From DASSTY01 sp035760645 (GTDB lineage Bacteria > Gemmatimonadota > Gemmatimonadetes > Gemmatimonadales > GWC2-71-9): a DNA stretch of 64,000 nt. Below, piece after piece: positions 54,965-63,044 of the stretch; positions within the stretch are counted from its first letter, which is position 1; each line of letters starts with the position of its first letter. A model generated the notes under the pieces. It was not told the origin of the DNA. It did no database searches and was given only the letters and a program-made list of their open reading frames with translations. The stretch is taken from positions 106,314 to 170,313 of the forward strand of contig DASTSO010000024.1 of assembly GCA_035760645.1 (NCBI GenBank), read 5' to 3'. A program made the translations under genes and the position numbers.

Positions 54965-55052
54965 GGGCGGCTCCGCGGGAGATCGGCGAGCGAGGGTTCC
55001 GATCTCTAGGTAACGGACGGGGCCGCGGGGTGCATGCGGTCCATATCACAAT

Positions 55053-55081
55053 CGGCCGGCGGCCGGCCGGCGGCCGGCCGG
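55053..55081. repeat. 11-base tandem repeat abutting a stop codon
   Basis: The unit CGGCCGGCGGC is present 2.6 times and is also largely self-complementary. It begins directly after the MOSC-gene stop (55082-55084). Confidence 0.6.
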
Positions 55082-55804
55082 TCACTCCAGCAGGCGCGCC
55101 GCGTCACCCCGGCGCAGCGTGCCGCCGCGGACGACCGCGGCGTAGACTCCGACGGCAGCGTGGTTGCGCTCCGCCGCGGTGCGCAGGATCGCGGGATCCT
55201 TCGGGAGATCCGTCTGGGGGAGGGTCGTCATGACGCACCGCAGGCAGGGCGCGGTGACGACGAGGCGCACCGCGCCGACCGAGAGTGTGCGGCCGACCCA
55301 CGCGTGCTCGCCGAACGGCGTCGCGTCGGGAGGCGAGGCCACGACGAGGTTGGGCCGGAAGCGCCGTGCGTCGAAGCGGCCCGCGGGGTGAAACGCCCGC
55401 AGCCCGTCGAGCGTCGCGGTGGTCAGGAGGTGCACGATCGCGTCGTCGAAGAACCGCGCGGGGGCGACGGCGGCGGAGAGCACCACGGCGCGCCCGAGCG
55501 CGGCGGAGAGGCGGCGCTCGGCGTCCGGCTCGCCGCCATGGATGCTCGTCCCGTCGGGCAGCGTGATGCGCACGTCCGATCCGACGCACTCGGCGCGGTA
55601 CGCGAACAAATCCGGCCACCGCCGGAGGTCCTTGGCGCTCGCCACCTTGCCGTCGGCGCGGTCGCGCAGCGCCCAGACGCGGTCCCCGGCGAGCCCGCTC
55701 TCGGAGACCTCCACCTGCTCGAGCATCTCGCCGAGCAGCGACTTCACCGGGTAGCGCCAGAGCGCGGCCACCCTGCCGACCATGGGCTCCGTGGAATCGA
55801 GCAT
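55082..55804 (-). CDS. MOSC-domain protein
   Basis: Product of 240 residues. N-terminal MOSC_N-type part (AALWRYPVKSLLGEML, GLAGDRVWALRDRADG) and C-terminal MOSC domain with RFRPNLVV, the invariant Cys in VVTAPCLRCVMTTLPQ and DPAILRTAAERN. Family members handle sulfur carried on a Cys, as in the C-terminal part of Moco sulfurase and YcbX/mARC-type N-oxide reductases. It lies 50 kb from a MoeB gene, so no operon link. ATG chosen where the MOSC_N part begins; a strong hairpin and tRNA-Ala lie upstream. Confidence 0.88.
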   Translation of the reverse strand: MLDSTEPMVGRVAALWRYPVKSLLGEMLEQVEVSESGLAGDRVWALRDRADGKVASAKDLRRWPDLFAYRAECVGSDVRITLPDGTSIHGGEPDAERRLSAALGRAVVLSAAVAPARFFDDAIVHLLTTATLDGLRAFHPAGRFDARRFRPNLVVASPPDATPFGEHAWVGRTLSVGAVRLVVTAPCLRCVMTTLPQTDLPKDPAILRTAAERNHAAVGVYAAVVRGGTLRRGDAARLLE

Positions 55805-55835
55805 GCTGTCGTCCTCGGGTGCGGGTCCCGGAAAC

Positions 55836-55867
55836 GACGAGGCGCCCCGCTGATGGGGCGCCTCGTC
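55836..55867 (-). terminator. Terminator of tRNA-Ala
   Basis: Perfect 13-bp stem GACGAGGCGCCCC with its complement and a six-base loop, followed by GTTTCC on the minus strand, 39 bases past the tRNA 3' end. Confidence 0.8.
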
Positions 55868-55906
55868 CGATCGGTCCTGCCGTGCCGAAACCCTCCGGCG
55901 ATGCAA

Positions 55907-55979
55907 TGGAGCGGATGGGGCTCGAACCCACGACCCCCTGCTTGCAAAGCAGGTGCTCTCCCAGCTGAGCTACCGCCCC
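55907..55979 (-). tRNA. tRNA-Ala (anticodon TGC)
   Basis: 73 bases. Acceptor GGGGCGG pairs with CCGCTCC, including the G3:U70 wobble that identifies alanine tRNA; discriminator A. Anticodon stem CCTGC/GCAGG encloses TTTGCAA. D arm AGCTCAGCTGGGAGAGC and T loop GTTCGAG are standard. CCA is not encoded. Confidence 0.96.
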
Positions 55980-56060
55980 GGGGCGACGCGGTCGGAAATC
56001 GCGTCGCCCGCAAATATACACCGGGCGGCAAGCGAGGCACGCCCCCGGGGCCGAGCGGGG

Positions 56061-57638
56061 TCAGCGCGCCGCGGGCACCCGCTCGCGCGGCATGGGCTCG
56101 TCGCTCATCGCCGCGTGCCAGGCGTAGGACGCCATGACGACGGCGTTCTTCATCAGGTCCTCGGCCGGGATCGCCTCGAGCGGATCGAGATTGGTGTGGC
56201 CGCCGGTGCCGGGCGTGCGATCCTGCAGGAACTGGAAGCCCGGCAGCCCCACCTCGTCGAACGCCACGTGGTCGGTGCAGCAGGCGCTCTGGTTCGAGAC
56301 GGCCGTCATGCCGAAGTCCCGGAACGGCGCCATCCATGCCGTGAGGAGTCGGCGGGCGCCCTCGTTGCCCTGCAGCCAGATGCCGCGATACTGCCCGGGA
56401 CCGTAGTCCTGGTTGAAGTAGGCGTAGAGCCTCGCGTAGCCGGGCTTCCGGCCCACCGTGGAGTCGCGCGGATCGCCGAAGTGCCGCCGCACGTAGGCGC
56501 GCGAGCCCCAGAGTCCCTGCTCCTCGCCCGACCAGAGGGCGATGCGGATCGTCCGCCGCGGCTTCGCGCCGACCGCCTTCAGGATGCGCGCGGCCTCGAG
56601 CACGACCGCGACGCCCGAGGTGTTGTCGCTGGCGTTCGGGCTCGCGTGCCAGGTGTCGAAGTGCGCGCCGATCATCACGACCTCGTCCTTCAGCTTCGGG
56701 TCGGTGCCCGGAATCTCGCCGACGATGTTGGCCGCCTGCTCGACCCGGTCACCGATCCGGTTGCGCACCTCGAGCTCGACCTTGACGGGGATGCCGCGCT
56801 GGAGAATCCGGTACATCCGGTTGTAGTGCTCGGGCGTGATCGCGATCATGGCCGGCGCGGTGCTGTCGCCGGCCGCCGACCAGCGGTCGTCGCGCGAGCC
56901 CGGGCGCGAGAAGCCGCGCACGGCGCCGAGCCACCCGCTCTCGCTCTGCAGCACGGCGGCGACGCCCTCCGCCTTGAAGAAGGCCATCCGCTCCTGCGCG
57001 GTGAGGAGCGCGGGGTTCGCCACCCGCACGGGGGCGGCGGTCGCCGGCATGACGACCGTCTGCTCCAGCTCGCGCAACTCGGCCTCCGTCCGGCGCGGCA
57101 CGCCCTGCACGAGGGGCGCGAGGTCCACCTTCGCCGGCGGCGTCGCGAGGACCGCCTTCCCCCGAAGCTTGCCGCGCAGGGCCTCCAGCTCCGGGCGGGT
57201 CTGCGCATCCACGATCACCGCCTCCGCCACGACCTGCCCGTCGGTGCCCGGCGTGTGCGCGAGCGGATAGCCGACCATCGGCGAGTAGTCCGGCTCGAGC
57301 AGGTGCAGCGAGACGTACTCGTTGTCCCAGCTCGCGCCGAACGCCATGAACGGCTCGGCCGCGACGTTGGCGAGCCCCAGGCGCTTCATCTCGGCTTCGG
57401 CCCAAGCCTGCGCGCGGCGCATGTCGCGCGAGGCGGTGAGCCGGGCGCCGAGCACGTCGGTCATGTAGCTCTCGTAGTCCATCACCCGGGAGCGCTGGAG
57501 CCCCTCCTCCCGGATCCGGGCGACCATCGCCCAGTCCACGGGGACGGGATCGGCAGCGAAGCCGGCAGTCACGAGAAGGAACCCCGTCGCGAGCGCGCGG
57601 AGGCGGAGAAACCGCCGAAGGGACAGTCGAAGAGGCAT
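56061..57638 (-). CDS. Secreted M28-family zinc aminopeptidase
   Basis: Product of 525 residues with an N-terminal signal (LRALATGFLLVTAGFAA). The region of about 130-300 is a PA-like insert (LLTAQERMAFFKAEGVAAVL). The catalytic M28 domain at 300-520 holds the zinc residues: GAHFDTWHASPNASDNTSG (His and bridging Asp), WSGEEQGLWGSRAY (Glu pair), FNQDYGPGQ (Asp) and GGHTNLDP (His). It should remove N-terminal residues from peptides in the periplasm or outside. Divergent from the next small secreted protein gene. Confidence 0.9.
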   Translation of the reverse strand: MPLRLSLRRFLRLRALATGFLLVTAGFAADPVPVDWAMVARIREEGLQRSRVMDYESYMTDVLGARLTASRDMRRAQAWAEAEMKRLGLANVAAEPFMAFGASWDNEYVSLHLLEPDYSPMVGYPLAHTPGTDGQVVAEAVIVDAQTRPELEALRGKLRGKAVLATPPAKVDLAPLVQGVPRRTEAELRELEQTVVMPATAAPVRVANPALLTAQERMAFFKAEGVAAVLQSESGWLGAVRGFSRPGSRDDRWSAAGDSTAPAMIAITPEHYNRMYRILQRGIPVKVELEVRNRIGDRVEQAANIVGEIPGTDPKLKDEVVMIGAHFDTWHASPNASDNTSGVAVVLEAARILKAVGAKPRRTIRIALWSGEEQGLWGSRAYVRRHFGDPRDSTVGRKPGYARLYAYFNQDYGPGQYRGIWLQGNEGARRLLTAWMAPFRDFGMTAVSNQSACCTDHVAFDEVGLPGFQFLQDRTPGTGGHTNLDPLEAIPAEDLMKNAVVMASYAWHAAMSDEPMPRERVPAAR

Positions 57639-57886
57639 CGGCCGTCGTCCTGAGATGTCGGGTGAGTCGGGGGAGCGGGGAAGATAATCGGTCGGAGGCG
57701 AGTCGCCGTGGGGCTCTTGCCGTCCCGGCGGCAGTGTCCGATGTTGGGACCGGTGTGTCGCCCGCCAGGGATCGGCCGCTCCGCCGGGAGCCGCGTTCCC
57801 CGGTTCCCCGCCACGACCGCCTCTCCCTGACGCCTCCCGACTCCGCCGCCGGCGACACACGACCGACGGAGCCCCGAGGAGGTCCC

Positions 57887-58474
57887 ATGTCCGGTCATCT
57901 TCCGCACGTCCTGCTCGCCGGTCTGCTCTGCCCCGTGGCGCTCCTCGCGCAGGGGAACCGGGACACGGCCGGCTACAACGCCTCGAGCAACGCCGCATTC
58001 GTCCGCCGGGCCACCGCCGGCGCGCCCGCGCGCATCTCCGACCACGCGACGATCGCGCGGATGGAGAAGGACGGCAGCGTCACCGTGCTGCGCCCGGGCA
58101 CCAACGGCTTCACCTGCACGCTGCTCCCCGACATCGGCAACCCGCCGTTCTGCGGCGACAGCGCGGCCACCCAGTGGGGGCAGGACGCCTTCTCCGGCAA
58201 GGACCGGCCGACGAACACCAAGCCCGGCATCGCCTACATGGCCCAGGGCGGCGTGCATTACGAGACACCGGACGGGCAGGTGGTCATGCATGCCGGCCCC
58301 GACACGAAGGTCGTGAAGGAGCCGCCGCACTGGATGGTGATGTGGCCGGTGGACACGACCAGCGGGCTCCCGACCAGGCCGAACCCGTCGGGTACCTACA
58401 TCATGTTCGCCGGGACGCCGTTCGCCCACCTCATGGTGTATCAGGATCCGAACAAGATGCCGACCAGGAAGTGA
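57887..58474 (+). CDS. Small secreted protein of unknown function
   Basis: Product of 195 residues with signal AGLLCPVALLAQG. The mature part begins NRDTAGYNASSNAAFVRRAT, has FTCTLLPDIGNPPFCGD (a likely disulfide pair) and ends KVVKEPPHWMVMWPVD, PSGTYIMFAGTPFAHLMVYQ. No family recognised with certainty; the pattern is seen in exported proteins of soil bacteria. GAGGAGG eight bases before ATG makes it a solid gene. Only gene on the + strand between 53.5 kb and the right edge besides regulatory features. Confidence 0.7.
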   Translation: MSGHLPHVLLAGLLCPVALLAQGNRDTAGYNASSNAAFVRRATAGAPARISDHATIARMEKDGSVTVLRPGTNGFTCTLLPDIGNPPFCGDSAATQWGQDAFSGKDRPTNTKPGIAYMAQGGVHYETPDGQVVMHAGPDTKVVKEPPHWMVMWPVDTTSGLPTRPNPSGTYIMFAGTPFAHLMVYQDPNKMPTRK

Positions 58475-58504
58475 GCCCCGCGAGGCGCGCCGGGGGGCGG
58501 GCGC

Positions 58505-60247
58505 TCAGCGCCCGCCCCCCAGCACGGCCATGCCCTGCTCGAAGACGATGTCCACCGGGATGTTCGCCCCGGCGAGCCGGTCGAGGTCGTGCTGGAGCTG
58601 CGGCCCGATCTTCCCCTTCTCCTGCATGAACGCGCCGACCCCGGCGTAGTCGCCGGTGCCCTGCAGCTCCAGGATCCTCGCGCCGAGGGCGTTCACGGCG
58701 TCCTGCATCCTGGCGAGGTCCACGCGATAGGTGCCGCCGGCGTCGCGCACGAACGCGCCGCGCTCGGCGAGGAAGTTGAACGTCGCCATGTTGGCGACGC
58801 CGTGCGCGTCGGCGGCGCCGAAACGCACCGAGCGGAACAGCCCGGCGAGGAAGGTGACGTAGTTGTCGAGCAGGCGCTCGCTCCCGAGCTCGCCGCGGCG
58901 GTTGAGCTGGTCCACCATGTAGAGCCCCAGGACGTCGGCCTTCTCCTCCTCGAGCCCGCCGGCGCGCTCCTTGAGCGCCGCGCGCACCGTGCCCCGGCCG
59001 TTGATCGTGTTCTTGATGCCGAGGCCGTGGGCGACCTCGTGGAACATCGTGTTCTCGAAGAAGGCGTCGAAGGTGATGTTCTTCCGCTGGTCGGCCGCGA
59101 TGAGCTGATCGGCGATGGGCACCAGGATCCTGTCGAACTTCGCGCGCATCGCGTTCTTGAGCTGCAGGCGCCGGGTGCCCTTCTCGAGCTGGACCGTCTC
59201 GTCGTTCGGCAGGTTGATGGCGATCGTCTTCGCGCCGGCGTTCGCCTGGCCCGCGTAGTAAACCGCGTCGTAGGCGTTGAGGTCGGACCCCGTGCCCGGC
59301 GTCTCGCGCTTGAGCTCGTCGCGCACCGGGAGCCCGCGCTGGAGCGCCGGCAGCTCGGCGGCGTAGCGCGCGAGGCGCCGGCTCCACGCCTGGTCCTTCA
59401 CCAGCACGTAGCCCTCGTGCGCCGCCTTGTAGCCGTAGAGCTGGTCCTCGTACGTCTCGATCGGCCCGATGACGACGTCGAGGGTGTTCGTCTTCATGTC
59501 CATCCACGCGAGGTCGCTCGCGCGGTAGTCGTCGGCGAGGAGCGCCTGGGCGCGGAGCTCGAGGTAGCGCCGGAGCCCCGCGTCGTCCGCGAGCCGCGCC
59601 GCCTCGCGCAGCTTGGCCGCCGCGCGCGCCGTGGCCTCGGGGTACGCGACGTGATACGGCACGGCGACGAGCCGGCCGCCCTCGCGCCGGACGAGGGTGT
59701 AGAGGCTCCTGAGCGAGTCGCCCCGGGCACCCTGCGCGGCGGCCTCGAACTCCGCCTTCGTCATGTCGTGCGGGTAGAAGTTCGCCCCGTCGGGCTTGGG
59801 CCCGACGCCCGGGACGAACGGCGCGTTGTCGGCGAGGCGGTCCCAGGGGCCGTAGTTGATGTCGGCGTAGCGCCGCACGAGGGTGTCGGCGATCGCGCCG
59901 AGCACGCTGTCCTTCGGCCCGGTGGACTGCCGCCAGTAGACGCCGTCCATCTCCTTCACCGCGTCGATGAGGAGTGGAAGCATCTGCCGCTCGCGCGGGC
60001 TGAGCGCGGCGAGGTCGGTCGTGAGGCGCACCGGCGTGTACTGCGCGATCCGCTGCGCGATCGGTGCCGCCGCCGTGGCCCGGGCGGAGTCGGCGGGCGC
60101 GGGCGCGGTGCTCGCGGGCGTGTTCGTCGGATCCGCGGCCGGCGTGCCGGGCGAGGCGCAGGCGGGCAGGAGCGCGGCCAGCAGCGGGGCGGCGGCACGG
60201 AGCCAGCCGCGGGTCAGGTCACGGCGGGTCGGATCACGGCGGGCCAT
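58505..60247 (-). CDS. M49-like zinc metallopeptidase lipoprotein (dipeptidyl-peptidase III relative)
   Basis: Exported lipoprotein of 580 residues (lipobox LLPAC). Zinc motif HEVAHGLG and, about 50 residues later, LEEEKADVLGLY give the H-x3-H and E-x-x-x-D/E layout that recalls peptidase M49. M49 enzymes use HExxGH; here one residue is missing between the His residues, as in the bacterial Nudix-linked and short DPP III relatives. Large helical N-terminal half (ERQMLPLLIDAVKEMDGVYW). Likely oligopeptide or unknown hydrolase. SD GGAGG precedes ATG. Confidence 0.75.
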   Translation of the reverse strand: MARRDPTRRDLTRGWLRAAAPLLAALLPACASPGTPAADPTNTPASTAPAPADSARATAAAPIAQRIAQYTPVRLTTDLAALSPRERQMLPLLIDAVKEMDGVYWRQSTGPKDSVLGAIADTLVRRYADINYGPWDRLADNAPFVPGVGPKPDGANFYPHDMTKAEFEAAAQGARGDSLRSLYTLVRREGGRLVAVPYHVAYPEATARAAAKLREAARLADDAGLRRYLELRAQALLADDYRASDLAWMDMKTNTLDVVIGPIETYEDQLYGYKAAHEGYVLVKDQAWSRRLARYAAELPALQRGLPVRDELKRETPGTGSDLNAYDAVYYAGQANAGAKTIAINLPNDETVQLEKGTRRLQLKNAMRAKFDRILVPIADQLIAADQRKNITFDAFFENTMFHEVAHGLGIKNTINGRGTVRAALKERAGGLEEEKADVLGLYMVDQLNRRGELGSERLLDNYVTFLAGLFRSVRFGAADAHGVANMATFNFLAERGAFVRDAGGTYRVDLARMQDAVNALGARILELQGTGDYAGVGAFMQEKGKIGPQLQHDLDRLAGANIPVDIVFEQGMAVLGGGR

Positions 60248-60262
60248 GCGGGACCTCCGGGG

Positions 60263-61246
60263 TCAGGGGGAATCGGCGCCGGCCGCCCAGTCGCGCGGCT
60301 CCAGCATCGCCTGGAGCCGCGCCTCGAACGAGCCCGGGGCGAACTCGGGGGCGTACTCCCACGCGGCGAGCGGCGGGAGACTCATGAGCACGCTCTCGAT
60401 GCGCGCGCTCGTCTGCAGGCCGAAGACCGTGCCGCGGTCGTGCACCAGATTGAACTCGGCGTAGCGGCCGCGGCGGAGGAGCTGGAAGCGGCGCTCGCGC
60501 TCGCCCCACGGCAGCGTGCGCCGGCGCTCGACGATCGGCCCGTACGCCGCCGGGAGCACGCCCGCCACCGCGCGCGTGAAGTCGAGCAGCCGCTCGCCGT
60601 CGAGTCCGCCGGCGTCCGGGCTCCCGGGGCGCAACAGGTCGTAGAAGATCCCGCCCACGCCGCGCCGCTCGCCCCCGCGGTGCGCGTTGACGAAGTAATC
60701 GTCGCACCAGCGCTTGAAGCGCGGGTGGAACGTCGGGTCGAACCGCGCGCAGAGATCCCGCAGCACCCGGTGGAAGTGGACCGCGTCCGCAGGCTCGGGA
60801 TAGAACGGCGTGAGGTCGGTGCCGCCCCCGAACCAGGCGTCGAGCGGCCGTCCCTCGGCGTCGTCGATCTCGAAGTAGCGCACGTTGAGGTGCACCGTGG
60901 GCACGCGCGGGCTCCGCGGATGCATCACGAGACTCACCCCCGTCGCGAGGAAGCGCGGCTCGGCCTCGGGCGCGAGCGTGAGCCCGAGGCGGGCGGCGAC
61001 GTGCGGCTCGAGCGCGCCGGTCACCACCGAGCGGTTCACCCCGCCCTTCTCGAAGAGCGCCCCTTCGCTCATGACGCGCGTCACGCCCCCGCCGCCGCCC
61101 GGACGCTCCCAGCGGTCCTCGCGGAAGGCACCGCCGCCGTCGAGCACCGCGAGATACTCGGCGATCTCGTCGTGCAGCTCCGCCATCGCGCGCACGACGC
61201 GCTCGCGGAAGGGTTCGGCCCCCGCGCGCCCCGCAGCCCGCGTCAC
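60263..61246 (-). CDS. hemF: Oxygen-dependent coproporphyrinogen III oxidase
   Basis: Heme enzyme of 327 residues converting coproporphyrinogen III to protoporphyrinogen IX with O2. Family blocks: FEKGGVNRSVV, VHLNVRYFEI, WFGGGTDLTPFYP, FKRWCDDYF, GGIFYDLL and FNLVHDRGTVFGLQT. Dimer and active-site His/Asp are conserved. GTG starts within the hemE stop as GTGA. Presence of HemF rather than HemN alone implies aerobic growth. Confidence 0.95.
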   Translation of the reverse strand: MTRAAGRAGAEPFRERVVRAMAELHDEIAEYLAVLDGGGAFREDRWERPGGGGGVTRVMSEGALFEKGGVNRSVVTGALEPHVAARLGLTLAPEAEPRFLATGVSLVMHPRSPRVPTVHLNVRYFEIDDAEGRPLDAWFGGGTDLTPFYPEPADAVHFHRVLRDLCARFDPTFHPRFKRWCDDYFVNAHRGGERRGVGGIFYDLLRPGSPDAGGLDGERLLDFTRAVAGVLPAAYGPIVERRRTLPWGERERRFQLLRRGRYAEFNLVHDRGTVFGLQTSARIESVLMSLPPLAAWEYAPEFAPGSFEARLQAMLEPRDWAAGADSP

Positions 61247-62280
61247 CCCTGCGTCGGCCGCCACGCCTGCACCGTCTCGATGAAGGCCCGCGCGTGCTCG
61301 ACCGGCACGTCGGGGAGGATGCCGTGCCCCAGGTTCGCGATGTGGCCGCGGCCGCCGAAGGCGTCGAGCATCGCGCGCGTGCGCGCGCGGATCAGCGCCG
61401 GCGGGCCGTACAGCCAGGTGGGGTCGAGGTTCCCCTGCAGCGCGACCGGCCGGCCGGCGAGCCGCGCGCGCGCCGCCACGGCCTCGGTCTGCCAGTCCAC
61501 GCCGATCGCGTCGGCCCCCGTGGCCTCGGCGATCTCCTCGAGCGCCCACCCGGCGCCCGGCGCGAAGGCGATCACCGGCACGCCGGCCTGCTTCGCCATG
61601 CGGACCGCCTGTGCGAGATACGGGAGCGCGAAGGTGCGGAAGTCGGCGGGGGCGAGCGCCCCGGCCCACGAATCGAAGAGCTGCACCGCCTGCGCGCCCG
61701 CGCGCACCTGCGCCTGGAGGAAGGCGCCCACCGCGCTCGCGAGCCGCTCCAGGAGCGCGTGCGCGCGCGCCGGGTCCTCGACGAGAAGGCGCTTCGCCTT
61801 CGTGAACGTCTTCGTCCCCTGCCCCTCGATCATGTAGCTCGCGAGCGTCCACGGCGCGCCGGCGAAGCCGATGAGCGGCACCCGTCCCGCCAGCTCGCGC
61901 CGCGCGAGCCGGAGCGCGTCGAGCATGTAGGCGAGGTCGGTCTCGGGATCCACCTCGCGCAGCGCCTCGAAGTCGGCGGGCGCGCGGAGCGGCTGGTGGA
62001 AGCGCGGGCCCACGCCTTCGTCCACCGAGAGCGCCATCCCCATGGCCTGCGGGACGACGAGGATGTCGCTGAAGATGATGGCGGCGTCCACGCCGAGGAG
62101 GTCCACCGGCTGGAGCGTCACCTCGACGGCGAGCTCGGGGGTGGTGACCATCGTCAGGAAATCGGCGCGCTGGCGCACGGCGCGGTACTCGGGCAGGTAG
62201 CGCCCCGCCTGGCGCATCATCCAGACGGGCGGGCGCTCCACGGGCTCGCGCCGCAGCGCGCGCAGCAGGAGGTCGTTCAT
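61243..62280 (-). CDS. hemE: Uroporphyrinogen decarboxylase
   Basis: Enzyme of 345 residues that converts uroporphyrinogen III to coproporphyrinogen III. Signature PVWMMRQAGRYLPEYR near residue 19 holds the substrate-binding Arg residues; also IIFSDILVVPQAMG (catalytic Asp), GFAGAPWTLASYMIEG, FDSWAGALAP and the end NLGHGILP. Normal length. ATG overlaps the hemD stop (ATGA). Confidence 0.96.
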   Translation of the reverse strand: MNDLLLRALRREPVERPPVWMMRQAGRYLPEYRAVRQRADFLTMVTTPELAVEVTLQPVDLLGVDAAIIFSDILVVPQAMGMALSVDEGVGPRFHQPLRAPADFEALREVDPETDLAYMLDALRLARRELAGRVPLIGFAGAPWTLASYMIEGQGTKTFTKAKRLLVEDPARAHALLERLASAVGAFLQAQVRAGAQAVQLFDSWAGALAPADFRTFALPYLAQAVRMAKQAGVPVIAFAPGAGWALEEIAEATGADAIGVDWQTEAVAARARLAGRPVALQGNLDPTWLYGPPALIRARTRAMLDAFGGRGHIANLGHGILPDVPVEHARAFIETVQAWRPTQG

Positions 62281-63044
62281 CGCATCCCAGGGTTGAAGCC
62301 GTCGGCCGCGAGCACGGCGAGCGCCGCCTCGGCGAGCGCGGCGGGGGTCGTCGTCTCCGCGACGCGGTCGGCGGGCCAGCCGCGCTCGACGAGCGCGGCG
62401 GCGGTGCTCGGGCCCACCGAGACGAGGCGCGGCCGGCCCGCGGGCGGCACGCCCGCCGCGACCGCGGCGAGGAGCCGCGCGACGCTCGGGCTCGCGACGA
62501 CGACGAGCGCGGCGCCCTCGAGCGCCCGGCGCGCGGTCGCCTCGTCGGCCAGGCGCGTCCGATAGCAGACGATCTCGTCCACCCGGCGCCCGGCCGCGCG
62601 CAGCCGTCCGGGCAGCACGTCGAGCCGGCGATCGCCGCAGGGGAAGAGCACCGGCGAGCCCACGTCCGCCGCGACCATCGCCTCGGCCAGCGCTGCACCT
62701 TCCCGCGTCCCCGCGAGCCGCGGCGCGAAGGCGGCGAGCGGCCGCGCCGTCGCGTCCCCCACCGCCCACACCGGCGGCATGGCCGACGGATCGATCGCGC
62801 ATGCCGCGAGCCGCTCGGCGACGGCCGCGGCGGCACGCGGCGACGTGACCACGAGGGCCGCGTAGTCGCCGAGGTGCGCGAGCGCGGCGTCGAGCGCGTC
62901 CCAGCGCTCCGGGGGCGCGAAGTCCAGGAGCGGCGCCGATCGGACGGCCACACCCGCCGCCTCGAGGCGCGCCGCGAGCTCCCCGCCGCCCAACCCGTCG
63001 GCCGCACCGGTGAGGACGACCCAGGGCGGCACGCCCGCGCTCAT
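62277..63044 (-). CDS. hemD: Uroporphyrinogen-III synthase
   Basis: Ring-closing enzyme of 255 residues. Poorly conserved as a family, but the layout is right: VVLTGAADGLGGGELAARLE, LVVTSPRAAAAV, a middle LFPCGDRRLDVLPGRLRAAG, VCYRTR, VVASPSVARLL and VSVGPSTAAAL. Position between hemC and hemE with ATGA overlaps on both sides settles the identity. Confidence 0.9.
   Translation of the reverse strand: MSAGVPPWVVLTGAADGLGGGELAARLEAAGVAVRSAPLLDFAPPERWDALDAALAHLGDYAALVVTSPRAAAAVAERLAACAIDPSAMPPVWAVGDATARPLAAFAPRLAGTREGAALAEAMVAADVGSPVLFPCGDRRLDVLPGRLRAAGRRVDEIVCYRTRLADEATARRALEGAALVVVASPSVARLLAAVAAGVPPAGRPRLVSVGPSTAAALVERGWPADRVAETTTPAALAEAALAVLAADGFNPGMR

Noticed and set aside
57639..57886. 248-base divergent gap searched for riboswitch or small RNA
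   Set aside because: Only presumed promoters of the M28 and secreted-protein genes; no structured RNA recognised.
58589..61837. 1082-codon open frame on the + strand opposite the M49-like gene, hemF and part of hemE
   Set aside because: Spans three proven minus-strand genes, has low-complexity Arg/Glu/Val/His composition and no ribosome site.
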